Assembly (NCBI RefSeq): GCF_035818615.1
Contig: NZ_JAYKZY010000001.1
Coordinates: 226,501 to 290,500, forward strand
From: Sphingobium sp. CR2-8
Lineage (GTDB): Bacteria; Pseudomonadota; Alphaproteobacteria; Sphingomonadales; Sphingomonadaceae
Length of the DNA stretch: 64,000 nucleotides
Direction of reading: 5' to 3'
Notes under the pieces: model-generated
Seen by the model: the letters and a program-made list of their open reading frames with translations, nothing else
Told to the model about the DNA's origin: nothing
The model's database searches: none
Made by a program: the position numbers and the translations under genes
Shown here: positions 33,712 to 42,285 of the stretch, piece by piece
How positions within the stretch are numbered: the stretch's first letter is position 1
How the letters are laid out: the number at the start of each line of letters is the position of its first letter

Positions 33712-34071
33712 GTGGGTCAGATCACGGTTTTCGGCGGGCCTGAGCGTCGGCGACGCTGGCGTGAGGACGAGCGGGCGAAGATTCTGTCCGAGGCATTCTC
33801 ACCGGGTGCCTGCGTGGCACGGATAGCCCGGCAGTATGATGTGTCGACGGCGTTGGTTTACACTTGGCGCCGCAAAGCTGAAGTGCAGGCCGCTGCGTCG
33901 CCGGCGGAGGTCGGCTTCGTCGAAGCTGTCGTGCTTGACGAGGCAGACGGCAACCAGTTGTCATCTGCGCCAGCTGTTGTGGTGGATTTGCCTGGCGGGC
34001 GACGCGTGAACATCTTCGCCTCGGCGCCGCCGGATGTGGCTGCTGCTGTTCTGAAGGCGCTGATCCGATGA
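33712..34071 (+). CDS. tnpA: IS66 TnpA (outer copy)
   Basis: 119 residues from a GTG start. The N-terminal half is a helix-turn-helix protein (RRRWREDERAKILSEAF, ACVARIARQYDVSTALVYTWRRK) of the IS66 OrfA/Tnp_1 type. It overlaps tnpB by ATGA (34068-34071). It is identical to the protein at 36245 as translated. The role is an accessory needed for transposition; it has no catalytic residues. Confidence 0.93.
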   Translation: MGQITVFGGPERRRRWREDERAKILSEAFSPGACVARIARQYDVSTALVYTWRRKAEVQAAASPAEVGFVEAVVLDEADGNQLSSAPAVVVDLPGGRRVNIFASAPPDVAAAVLKALIR

Positions 34072-34415
34072 TCCCGGTCCCGAGCGGCGGTAAGGTCTGG
34101 CTCGCGCTAGGGCATACAGACATGCGCCGGGGAATGAGGTCGCTGGCCTTGCAGGTTCAGCAGTCGCTGAACAAGGACGTCCATGCTGGTGACCTTTATG
34201 TCTTCCGGGGCCGGAGCGGGTCGCTTTGCAAAATTCTGTGGCATGACGGCCTCGGGATGTCCTTATACGCAAAACGTCTGGAAAAAGGGCGTTTTGTGTG
34301 GCCCGCCGCAAAGGACGGGACGGTCGCGATCTCGGCTTCAGCGATGGCTTGCCTGCTCGAGGGCATAGACTGGCGTAACCCTCAGGAGACCTGGCGCCCG
34401 ACACAGGTTGGCTGA
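34068..34415 (+). CDS. tnpB: IS66 Orf2/TnpB (outer copy)
   Basis: 115 residues of the IS66 Orf2-like family: VPSGGKVWLALGHTDMRRGMRSL, VFRGRSGSLCKILWHDGLGMSLYAKRLEKGRFVWP. This accessory protein is always found between tnpA and tnpC. It is coupled to tnpA by a 4-bp overlap and followed by a 119-bp gap before tnpC. It is identical in translation to 36601-36948. Confidence 0.95.
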   Translation: MIPVPSGGKVWLALGHTDMRRGMRSLALQVQQSLNKDVHAGDLYVFRGRSGSLCKILWHDGLGMSLYAKRLEKGRFVWPAAKDGTVAISASAMACLLEGIDWRNPQETWRPTQVG

Positions 34416-34534
34416 TCCCCGGCGTCAATCAAGGTGAGAAAAAGCGCACCTGTCCGGGTACTTTGGCGGGCAAAATGTGCTGGAAAACTGGCTTAAATCC
34501 TGGGGTTTTCGGCAAGTTCGTGCTATAAAAGAGC

Positions 34535-36196
34535 ATGGCCGAAAGCGACCCATCCGACGAGCTCGTCCAGCTTCGCGCTGAGGTTGCCGTCGTTCGGGAG
34601 CGGGCCGAGCAGGCCCAGGTAAAGCTGTTCGTAGCCGAGGCCGAGGTCGCGAAAGTTTGGGCGATCAACGCTGATCTGCTGGCCCGCAACGCCCACCTCG
34701 AACTGATGAACGAGACGATGCGCCGCGACAAATACGGCGCGAGTTCCGAGCGCAGCCGGCGTCTGCTGGGTCAGCTCGAACTCACCTTCGAGGAACTCGA
34801 GGCCAATGCCAGCGAGGCCGAACTGCTTGGCCAAATTGCAGCCGACAAGACCAGCACGGTGGCAGCGTTCACCCGCAAGCGTTCCACCCGCCGCGACTTC
34901 CCGGCCGACGTGCCGCGCGAGAAGGTCGTTATCCCGGCGCCAGAACTTTGCCCGTGCTGCGGCTCGGACGATCTGAGCCATCTGCCCCCGGCGATCACCG
35001 AAACGCTCGAGAGAGTTCCCGCCCGCCACAAGGTGATCCAGACGGTCCGGGAAAAGGTCTCATGCCGTAAGTGCGAGAAGATCAGCCACCCACCGGCACC
35101 CTTCCACGTGACGCCGCGCGGGATGTTCGGGCCGCACTTCCTGGCAAACCTGGCCTTCCAGAAGTACGGTCTGCACCAGCCCCTCAATAGCCAGCGTGAT
35201 CGGCTCGAGGCCGAAGGCATCCCCTTGAGCCTCTCGACGCTCGCGGATCAGATCGGCGCGATCTGCGTGGCGGTGAAACCCCTGTTCCTGCTGCTGGAGG
35301 CTCATGGGCTCGCCGCTGACCGCCTGCATGCCGACGACACCACCGTTCCACTTCTGGCCAAACTGAAAACCAGCGTGGCGCGGATATGGGACTATGTGCG
35401 CGACGATCGCCCGTTCGGCGGCCCGGCGCCGCCAGTGGCGCTGTGCTACTACTCCAGCGATCGCAGGGGCGAGCATCCGCGCGCCCACCTGGCCGGCTAT
35501 ACCGGTATTCTCCAGGTCGACAGGTATGCCGGCTTCAATGCCCTGTTCGAGGAAGGCTGGGCCGATAAGCCCATGACGCGCGCAAATTGCTGGGTTCATG
35601 CACGCCGGGAATTCTTCAAGCTCGTCGACATCCGGCAGCAGCTCAAGCGCAACAAGAAAAAGGGCACCGCGCCGCTCATCTCGCCGCTGGCGACCGAGGC
35701 GCTCGAGATCATTGATCGGCTCTTTGCCATCGAGCGCGACATCAACGGCAAGCCTTCCGCCGAGCGCCTGGCCGTTCGCCAGGAGCTGTCCGCTCCGATC
35801 GTTGCCGAACTGGAGGCATGGATGCACGAGACGCGCAGCAAGCTCTCTCGTCACGATGTCGTGGCCAAGGCCATCGCCTACCTTCAGAACGACTGGGCGG
35901 GCTTCACCACATTCCTCGCCGATGGCCGGATCTGCCTCTCGAACAACGCCGCGGAACGCCAACTGCGCAGCGTTGCTCGGGGAAGAAAAGCCTGGTTGTT
36001 TGTGGGCTCAGATCGCGGCGGCCAGCGCGCCGCGATGATGTTCAGCCTGTTCGGCACGGCTCGGCTCAACGACGTTGATCCGCTCGCCTGGTTCACCGAC
36101 GTCCTCGCCCGGATCGCCGACATCCCACAGAACCGCCTTCACGAACTCCTCCCTTGGCGTACGCCTCCGTTGAGAGTCGCCTTCCCCCGGGCGTGA
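34535..36196 (+). pseudogene. tnpC: IS66 transposase tnpC, disrupted by nested IS66
   Basis: The first 541 or so codons match the intact tnpC at 37068 and include the zinc-finger-like CPCCGSDDL, the C-x2-C segment SCRKCEKI, and the DDE core (LHADDTTVPLL, DRYAGFNALFEEGW, and SNNAAERQLR). At 36158 the nested IS66 begins, replacing the true C-terminus (HWKAAQQQAAEEIAA) with 12 foreign residues. The original tail survives at 38790-38836. The product may still be partly active because the catalytic core is complete. Confidence 0.93.
36151..36158. repeat. Target-site duplication of nested IS66, left
   Basis: CCCTTGGC within tnpC of the outer element, repeated at 38782-38789 after the nested copy. 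Confidence 0.93.
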
Positions 36197-36244
36197 TGGA
36201 CCGCTCTTAAGTTCGCTCTTGAGAGCGGTCGTAGGAGCGGTTTT

Positions 36245-36604
36245 GTGGGTCAGATCACGGTTTTCGGCGGGCCTGAGCGTCGGCGACGCTGGCGTGAGGA
36301 CGAGCGGGCGAAGATTCTGTCCGAGGCATTCTCACCGGGTGCCTGCGTGGCACGGATAGCCCGGCAGTATGATGTGTCGACGGCGTTGGTTTACACTTGG
36401 CGCCGCAAAGCTGAAGTGCAGGCCGCTGCGTCGCCGGCGGAGGTCGGCTTCGTCGAAGCTGTCGTGCTTGACGAGGCAGACGGCAACCAGTTGTCATCTG
36501 CGCCAGCTGTTGTGGTGGATTTGCCTGGCGGGCGACGCGTGAACATCTTCGCCTCGGCGCCGCCGGATGTGGCTGCTGCTGTTCTGAAGGCGCTGATCCG
36601 ATGA
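36245..36604 (+). CDS. tnpA: IS66 TnpA (nested copy)
   Basis: 119 residues, same as 33712-34071: a helix-turn-helix accessory protein of IS66, GTG start, 4-bp overlap with tnpB. This copy belongs to the complete element, so it is the one able to support transposition together with intact tnpC. Confidence 0.93.
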   Translation: MGQITVFGGPERRRRWREDERAKILSEAFSPGACVARIARQYDVSTALVYTWRRKAEVQAAASPAEVGFVEAVVLDEADGNQLSSAPAVVVDLPGGRRVNIFASAPPDVAAAVLKALIR

Positions 36605-36948
36605 TCCCGGTCCCGAGCGGCGGTAAGGTCTGGCTCGCGCTAGGGCATACAGACATGCGCCGGGGAATGAGGTCGCTGGCCTTGCAGGTTCAGCAGTCGC
36701 TGAACAAGGACGTCCATGCTGGTGACCTTTATGTCTTCCGGGGCCGGAGCGGGTCGCTTTGCAAAATTCTGTGGCATGACGGCCTCGGGATGTCCTTATA
36801 CGCAAAACGTCTGGAAAAAGGGCGTTTTGTGTGGCCCGCCGCAAAGGACGGGACGGTCGCGATCTCGGCTTCAGCGATGGCTTGCCTGCTCGAGGGCATA
36901 GACTGGCGTAACCCTCAGGAGACCTGGCGCCCGACACAGGTTGGCTGA
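36601..36948 (+). CDS. tnpB: IS66 Orf2/TnpB (nested copy)
   Basis: 115 residues identical in translation to the outer copy. Standard IS66 Orf2 (HTDMRRGMRSL, RGRSGSLCKILWHDGLG). Coupled to tnpA. Confidence 0.95.
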   Translation: MIPVPSGGKVWLALGHTDMRRGMRSLALQVQQSLNKDVHAGDLYVFRGRSGSLCKILWHDGLGMSLYAKRLEKGRFVWPAAKDGTVAISASAMACLLEGIDWRNPQETWRPTQVG

Positions 36949-37067
36949 TCCCCGGCGTCAATCAAGGTGAGAAAAAGCGCACCTGTCCGGGTACTTTGGC
37001 GGGCAAAATGTGCTGGAAAACTGGCTTAAATCCTGGGGTTTTCGGCAAGTTCGTGCTATAAAAGAGC

Positions 37068-38738
37068 ATGGCCGAAAGCGACCCATCCGACGAGCTCGTC
37101 CAGCTTCGCGCTGAGGTTGCCGTCGTTCGGGAGCGGGCCGAGCAGGCCCAGGTAAAGCTGTTCGTAGCCGAGGCCGAGGTCGCGAAAGTTTGGGCGATCA
37201 ACGCTGATCTGCTGGCCCGCAACGCCCACCTCGAACTGATGAACGAGACGATGCGCCGCGACAAATACGGCGCGAGTTCCGAGCGCAGCCGGCGTCTGCT
37301 GGGTCAGCTCGAACTCACCTTCGAGGAACTCGAGGCCAATGCCAGCGAGGCCGAACTGCTTGGCCAAATTGCAGCCGACAAGACCAGCACGGTGGCAGCG
37401 TTCACCCGCAAGCGTTCCACCCGCCGCGACTTCCCGGCCGACGTGCCGCGCGAGAAGGTCGTTATCCCGGCGCCAGAACTTTGCCCGTGCTGCGGCTCGG
37501 ACGATCTGAGCCATCTGCCCCCGGCGATCACCGAAACGCTCGAGAGAGTTCCCGCCCGCCACAAGGTGATCCAGACGGTCCGGGAAAAGGTCTCATGCCG
37601 TAAGTGCGAGAAGATCAGCCACCCACCGGCACCCTTCCACGTGACGCCGCGCGGGATGTTCGGGCCGCACTTCCTGGCAAACCTGGCCTTCCAGAAGTAC
37701 GGTCTGCACCAGCCCCTCAATAGCCAGCGTGATCGGCTCGAGGCCGAAGGCATCCCCTTGAGCCTCTCGACGCTCGCGGATCAGATCGGCGCGATCTGCG
37801 TGGCGGTGAAACCCCTGTTCCTGCTGCTGGAGGCTCATGGGCTCGCCGCTGACCGCCTGCATGCCGACGACACCACCGTTCCACTTCTGGCCAAACTGAA
37901 AACCAGCGTGGCGCGGATATGGGACTATGTGCGCGACGATCGCCCGTTCGGCGGCCCGGCGCCGCCAGTGGCGCTGTGCTACTACTCCAGCGATCGCAGG
38001 GGCGAGCATCCGCGCGCCCACCTGGCCGGCTATACCGGTATTCTCCAGGTCGACAGGTATGCCGGCTTCAATGCCCTGTTCGAGGAAGGCTGGGCCGATA
38101 AGCCCATGACGCGCGCAAATTGCTGGGTTCATGCACGCCGGGAATTCTTCAAGCTCGTCGACATCCGGCAGCAGCTCAAGCGCAACAAGAAAAAGGGCAC
38201 CGCGCCGCTCATCTCGCCGCTGGCGACCGAGGCGCTCGAGATCATTGATCGGCTCTTTGCCATCGAGCGCGACATCAACGGCAAGCCTTCCGCCGAGCGC
38301 CTGGCCGTTCGCCAGGAGCTGTCCGCTCCGATCGTTGCCGAACTGGAGGCATGGATGCACGAGACGCGCAGCAAGCTCTCTCGTCACGATGTCGTGGCCA
38401 AGGCCATCGCCTACCTTCAGAACGACTGGGCGGGCTTCACCACATTCCTCGCCGATGGCCGGATCTGCCTCTCGAACAACGCCGCGGAACGCCAACTGCG
38501 CAGCGTTGCTCGGGGAAGAAAAGCCTGGTTGTTTGTGGGCTCAGATCGCGGCGGCCAGCGCGCCGCGATGATGTTCAGCCTGTTCGGCACGGCTCGGCTC
38601 AACGACGTTGATCCGCTCGCCTGGTTCACCGACGTCCTCGCCCGGATCGCCGACATCCCACAGAACCGCCTTCACGAACTCCTCCCTTGGCATTGGAAAG
38701 CTGCTCAGCAGCAGGCCGCCGAAGAAATCGCCGCCTGA
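37068..38738 (+). CDS. tnpC: IS66 transposase TnpC (nested copy, intact)
   Basis: 556 residues, the usual IS66 TnpC size. An N-terminal coiled coil (residues ~5-50, heptads in LRAEVAVVRERAEQAQVKLF) is followed by a zinc-binding segment (CPCCGSDDL at ~143-151), SCRKCEKI, and the DDE catalytic domain with LHADDTTVPLL, QVDRYAGFNALFEEGW and a late SNNAAERQLR. The C-terminal IS66 tail HWKAAQQQAAEEIAA is intact here and lost from the outer copy. Confidence 0.96.
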   Translation: MAESDPSDELVQLRAEVAVVRERAEQAQVKLFVAEAEVAKVWAINADLLARNAHLELMNETMRRDKYGASSERSRRLLGQLELTFEELEANASEAELLGQIAADKTSTVAAFTRKRSTRRDFPADVPREKVVIPAPELCPCCGSDDLSHLPPAITETLERVPARHKVIQTVREKVSCRKCEKISHPPAPFHVTPRGMFGPHFLANLAFQKYGLHQPLNSQRDRLEAEGIPLSLSTLADQIGAICVAVKPLFLLLEAHGLAADRLHADDTTVPLLAKLKTSVARIWDYVRDDRPFGGPAPPVALCYYSSDRRGEHPRAHLAGYTGILQVDRYAGFNALFEEGWADKPMTRANCWVHARREFFKLVDIRQQLKRNKKKGTAPLISPLATEALEIIDRLFAIERDINGKPSAERLAVRQELSAPIVAELEAWMHETRSKLSRHDVVAKAIAYLQNDWAGFTTFLADGRICLSNNAAERQLRSVARGRKAWLFVGSDRGGQRAAMMFSLFGTARLNDVDPLAWFTDVLARIADIPQNRLHELLPWHWKAAQQQAAEEIAA

Positions 38739-38781
38739 ACCACGGTACCGCGACAACTCGCGGCGGCTATCGGATGCGTAC

Positions 38782-38887
38782 CCCTTGGCATTGGAAAGCT
38801 GCTCAGCAGCAGGCCGCCGAAGAAATCGCCGCCTGAACCACGGTACCGCGACAACTCGCGGCGGCTATCGGATGCGTACGGTCCTGA
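38782..38887. repeat. Right-hand duplications and tail of the outer IS66
   Basis: Order: CCCTTGGC (38782-38789, nested duplication), the 90-bp right end of the outer IS66 including the tnpC tail (38790-38836), then GGTCCTGA (38880-38887, outer duplication). This makes a 98-bp near-tandem repeat with 38684-38781. The next 183 bp up to the ClC gene hold only the AraC remnant (38888-38941). Confidence 0.93.
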
Positions 38888-39070
38888 GCAGGGCTGCATT
38901 CAAGCCAACCACGCGCTGCGAAAGCTGACAGCGAGCATTCAAGCATCAGATAGCTGAGCGCTTCCCATGAATGCGGACAGGATAGACATTATGAAAGAGG
39001 AACTTATCGATCGGGGCCGAGATACGGCTCGGGGTGAAGGATATCTTCTGCGCCAACAATTGCGTGAAAC

Positions 39071-40372
39071 CTATTCTGCCGATCGCAGGAATCTGCGAGA
39101 AAGCCCGTGATAGAGCTTGTCCTTGCAAACGGATTGGGCAGCAAAGTCGGCAATAAGTGCAGAACCGAGGAGAGGCATCATAAGCCCTCGGCTTGCGGTT
39201 GTCTCTGAAATGATGATGACTGCAGTTAACGGCGCTCTGACGACACCTGTAAAGTAAGCCACCATGCCCAGCAAAACGATTGTGCCCGGCGGGTAGGTCG
39301 GAAATATGGAGCGCAACAAGTCGCCAATGCCTGCGCCTATCGACAGCGAGGGCGCGAAGATACCTCCAGGCAGTCCTGAAACGGCAGTGGCGAGCGTAGT
39401 CATAAATTTAGCAGCACCGAACCAGGCTGGAGCCGCATCGCCCTCGACGATGCTTCGCGCAGTTTCGTACCCTGTCCCCCAAGTCAATCCGGTCAGGGTG
39501 CCGACAACCGCAACTACAAGACCGCACAGAAGCGCAAACAGCACCGGGTGCGCGCGTAACCAAGCCATAGGGGCGATCGACGTCGTTCCGGCGGCAAGCA
39601 TCAGCCGCGAAAAGAGACCTCCGGCAACACCGCCTGCCACGCCTGCGATCGGCGCGGCTATGATGGCTTGGGATACGCCAAGCGTCTGACGCATCGCCCC
39701 GAAGTAGATATAGTCGCCGGCAAGTCCCAAACTTACCATGCCCGCGATCAGGACTGCAGCCATCACCAGCAGCGTCATGCGCTGCTCATACGCTGCAGCC
39801 AGTTCCTCGATAGCAAAGGCGACGCCAGCAAGAGGCGTGTTGAACGCCGCGGCGACACCGGCAGCGCCGCCTGCAATATAGACCGAGGACCGAATGGGAA
39901 TGCGCATCAATCGGTGCATCCGGCCCATGATCGCTGCAGCGATCTGAACGGTCGGCCCCTCGCGTCCCACCGACGCGCCAACCAGTAGGGCGGTCGTTGT
40001 CAGGAAGAATTTGGCGATAGCAGCACGCGCTGAAACGAACGTCGATAAGGCGGCTTCAGGATTTTTCGTGGCCGCCATCACCTGTGGAATGCCTGACCCT
40101 CTTGCGAGAGGCGCAAAGCGGTTCGTCAGCCAAACAATGCCTGCAAAGCCGAGGGGCGTTACGATGAGCGGTAGCCACCGGTATCGATTATAAACAGCGT
40201 GAAAAAGCGTGTTGGCCCTGTCCGCGATATCCGCAAACAGCAAGGCAACCAGTCCAACCAGCACTGCGCCACCCAGGAAGGCCACGCGCCGCCGCCATAT
40301 CAAGGCCTCCGGGCCATGACGACGAAGGAGTACGCGTAAGCGGCGGGGCAGCAAGATGGACAGCGACTTCAC
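39071..40372 (-). CDS. ClC-type chloride channel / H+-Cl- antiporter
   Basis: A 433-residue membrane protein with about ten hydrophobic segments. ClC signature motifs are GSGIPQV (92-98), GREGPTVQ with the gating Glu138, IEE at 188-190 (the inner proton glutamate of antiporters), and GLPGGIFAPSLSIGAG. The presence of both glutamates suggests an antiporter rather than a channel. It starts with GTG 40372 with only a weak ribosome site. No CBS domains are attached. It stands alone between the IS66 block and the glycan locus; a housekeeping role in acid or ion balance is likely. Confidence 0.93.
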   Translation of the reverse strand: MKSLSILLPRRLRVLLRRHGPEALIWRRRVAFLGGAVLVGLVALLFADIADRANTLFHAVYNRYRWLPLIVTPLGFAGIVWLTNRFAPLARGSGIPQVMAATKNPEAALSTFVSARAAIAKFFLTTTALLVGASVGREGPTVQIAAAIMGRMHRLMRIPIRSSVYIAGGAAGVAAAFNTPLAGVAFAIEELAAAYEQRMTLLVMAAVLIAGMVSLGLAGDYIYFGAMRQTLGVSQAIIAAPIAGVAGGVAGGLFSRLMLAAGTTSIAPMAWLRAHPVLFALLCGLVVAVVGTLTGLTWGTGYETARSIVEGDAAPAWFGAAKFMTTLATAVSGLPGGIFAPSLSIGAGIGDLLRSIFPTYPPGTIVLLGMVAYFTGVVRAPLTAVIIISETTASRGLMMPLLGSALIADFAAQSVCKDKLYHGLSRRFLRSAE

Positions 40373-40535
40373 AAGAATAACAACTCAGCTTTGGTGCGAT
40401 AAATGGGCGTCAAAAAATCCCATGGGTGTTTCATCGCATCATGTCCACCCAATGAAAACTGCCTCCTGAAAAGCCGGAGCGCTTCATAGCTGTACCGATG
40501 CGCGGCAGATACTCCGCCAGTTACCAAAGCTCAGT

Positions 40536-42245
40536 CTAACGTAGCTGCGCGAACTCGTTCTCCAGCGCCCGAAGTTGTTCTCGGGAAGTCACATTGGGGG
40601 CCAGGACGGACAGAGCCCTCGGCGACATATCTCCTCGCCGACCACTTACGTTCACCAGGCCAGGCGCCACGCGCGCCACGATACCCGCCGTCACCGGATT
40701 GGATAGGAGATCCCTCAAGGCAGTGTCGATGGAACGACCTTGACGCGCCGGCACGGGAAGGGTCGATGCCCAATCGCCCCACGCGCTGGCCTGACGTCCG
40801 ACCGGCATGAGCGTTTCGAAAAAATGGCTCAGTCCATCGCGTTGGAGATAGGCGCTCGGCGGCAGGAAATCATCGCCAAGCCGGGTCAGCCAACTGTCCA
40901 GATCGCGCTCCAGAGCGTTGCGTGTGGCGGCCATCGCGGGATCATCGACGCGATTGCGCATCTGATAGGGATCGTCGCGATTATCATAGAGCAGCCAAGG
41001 TCCGTGCAACGATCGCACAAAGGTATGGCGCGCCGTCCTCACCCCTCGATAGGCGTCGATCCCATGGGTGCGCGCGGTCGTGATCGGGACGGGCATGCTC
41101 AAAAAGGCACTGGTCGGCGCGGCCTTGTCCGTATGTCCCAGCAGGGACGGCGAAAAATCATGCCCCTGTAAACCTTCAGGCACGGGCACGCCCGCAAGGC
41201 CAAGCAAGGTGGGCATCACATCGGGTGAATTAAGCGGCACATCAATATGCTTGGAACCGGTGCCCAATTTGCGCGGATAGCGCAGCATGAAAGGAACACG
41301 TACGGATTCTTCCCAAGGATAGATCTTATAATCAAGCCCTTGTGACCATGCCATTTCGCCATGGTCCGACGCGAATATGACGATCGTGTCCTCAGCGCCC
41401 AAACGGTCGAGGGATAGCATCAACCGCGCGAAACAGTCGTCCAACGCCGCAATAGCGGCGTAATAGCCACGCAGTTCCTCGATCGCCTTTGCCCGGTCCG
41501 CTTCTGGCACATTGGGGCGAAGGACCAGATCCTTGTCCCGATAGAGGCGGTCATAGGCTTCGGGCGCGGAATAGGGAAAATGGGGTGGCCCCCACGACAA
41601 CATAAGGAAATAGGGATCGTCCTTGCCATGATGCGCTTCGATAAAATTCAGTGCGTCGTCCGTCTGCGCTATCGCATCATAGCCCTGCCAGTAGCGCGGA
41701 CGGATGTCGTCGCCCGCATAATAGATTGAATGATTATAGTCGTGGGTGCATTCGGCGGCCTTCCAATATTGGAAACCGAAGCGCTTATCCGGTGGGATGG
41801 GTTCGAGGCGCCGTTCATAACGTCCTTCCGGGCTGCCATGCAGATGCCACTTGCCAATATAGCCAGTTTGATAACCAGCTTGGGCAAACGCCTCGCCCAG
41901 GGTGATATGACGGGGCACTAACGGCACATCGTTGATATAGACTCCATGCGTGAGTGCATGGTCCCCCGTCATCAGTGATGCGCGAGCGGGGCAACAGACA
42001 GGCGTGCCCGCTACCGCCTGATCGAAGCTCACTGCCTCTTGCCAGAAGCGATCCAACGCCGGCGTGCGGGCATTGACGTCGCCGCGATGGTTGAAAGCCT
42101 GCGCTCGCCATTCGTCCGCCAGCACGAACAGGATATTGGGCCGCTTGCCTGTTTTCGGTCGGGCAACGGCCGCCTGACCGGACAGTGTTGCCGCCATGCC
42201 GGTCATGCCGAGCAGAAAATGCTTTCGAGTCATGCGCATCGACAT
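40536..42245 (-). CDS. Sulfatase (type I, formylglycine-dependent)
   Basis: A 569-residue sulfatase with an N-terminal export signal (RKHFLLGMTGMAATLSGQAAVA). The formylglycine motif is C84-C-P-A-R88, followed by ASLMTG; metal-binding residues include the DE at 44-45 and the ASDHGE block; KWHLHG carries catalytic Lys/His. It would remove sulfate from a glycan in the periplasm after maturation of Cys84 by a separate enzyme not in the window. It is the last gene of the minus-strand glycan locus, 40 bp after the GH106 gene, which suggests a sulfated rhamnose-containing substrate. Confidence 0.92.
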   Translation of the reverse strand: MSMRMTRKHFLLGMTGMAATLSGQAAVARPKTGKRPNILFVLADEWRAQAFNHRGDVNARTPALDRFWQEAVSFDQAVAGTPVCCPARASLMTGDHALTHGVYINDVPLVPRHITLGEAFAQAGYQTGYIGKWHLHGSPEGRYERRLEPIPPDKRFGFQYWKAAECTHDYNHSIYYAGDDIRPRYWQGYDAIAQTDDALNFIEAHHGKDDPYFLMLSWGPPHFPYSAPEAYDRLYRDKDLVLRPNVPEADRAKAIEELRGYYAAIAALDDCFARLMLSLDRLGAEDTIVIFASDHGEMAWSQGLDYKIYPWEESVRVPFMLRYPRKLGTGSKHIDVPLNSPDVMPTLLGLAGVPVPEGLQGHDFSPSLLGHTDKAAPTSAFLSMPVPITTARTHGIDAYRGVRTARHTFVRSLHGPWLLYDNRDDPYQMRNRVDDPAMAATRNALERDLDSWLTRLGDDFLPPSAYLQRDGLSHFFETLMPVGRQASAWGDWASTLPVPARQGRSIDTALRDLLSNPVTAGIVARVAPGLVNVSGRRGDMSPRALSVLAPNVTSREQLRALENEFAQLR

Positions 42246-42285
42246 CGGCTATACCTTCTAGTCGTCAAAGTCGGGAAACTGTCGA

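Larger units (their letters stand above)
36159..38781 (+). mobile_element. Nested, intact IS66 element
   Basis: 2623 bp from GTACGCCTCCG to CGGATGCGTAC, with complete tnpA, tnpB and tnpC. It lies in the same orientation as its host element, 2533 bp from the matching start, and appears identical to it over every stretch I compared. The CCCTTGGC duplications on both sides prove that it inserted into tnpC of a sister copy. Confidence 0.96.
33626..38879 (+). mobile_element. Outer IS66 element, interrupted by a nested IS66
   Basis: The element starts with GTACGCCTCCG and ends with CGGATGCGTAC, so the ends are inverted repeats (GTACGCnTCCG). Removing the nested copy (36159-38781) and one CCCTTGGC duplication leaves 2623 bp, the same length as the nested copy. 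It carries tnpA, tnpB and an interrupted tnpC. It is flanked by GGTCCTGA duplications and lies in an AraC-type gene. A hairpin with GACCGCTCT arms (33666-33697) precedes tnpA. Confidence 0.95.

Noticed and set aside
33712..38738. Assembly artefact explaining the duplicated IS66
   Set aside because: Distinct 8-bp duplications for each copy and the re-emergence of the outer copy's tail after the inner one are what a true nested insertion predicts; read verification is still useful.
38684..38879. Short tandem repeat or CRISPR-like array at the end of the IS66 block
   Set aside because: The two 98-bp units are fully explained by the nested IS66 insertion and its target duplication.
39071..40372. 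ClC gene as a fluoride exporter linked to a riboswitch
   Set aside because: The protein keeps the GREGP and GSGIP motifs of Cl-/H+ antiporters, and no fluoride riboswitch was seen upstream.
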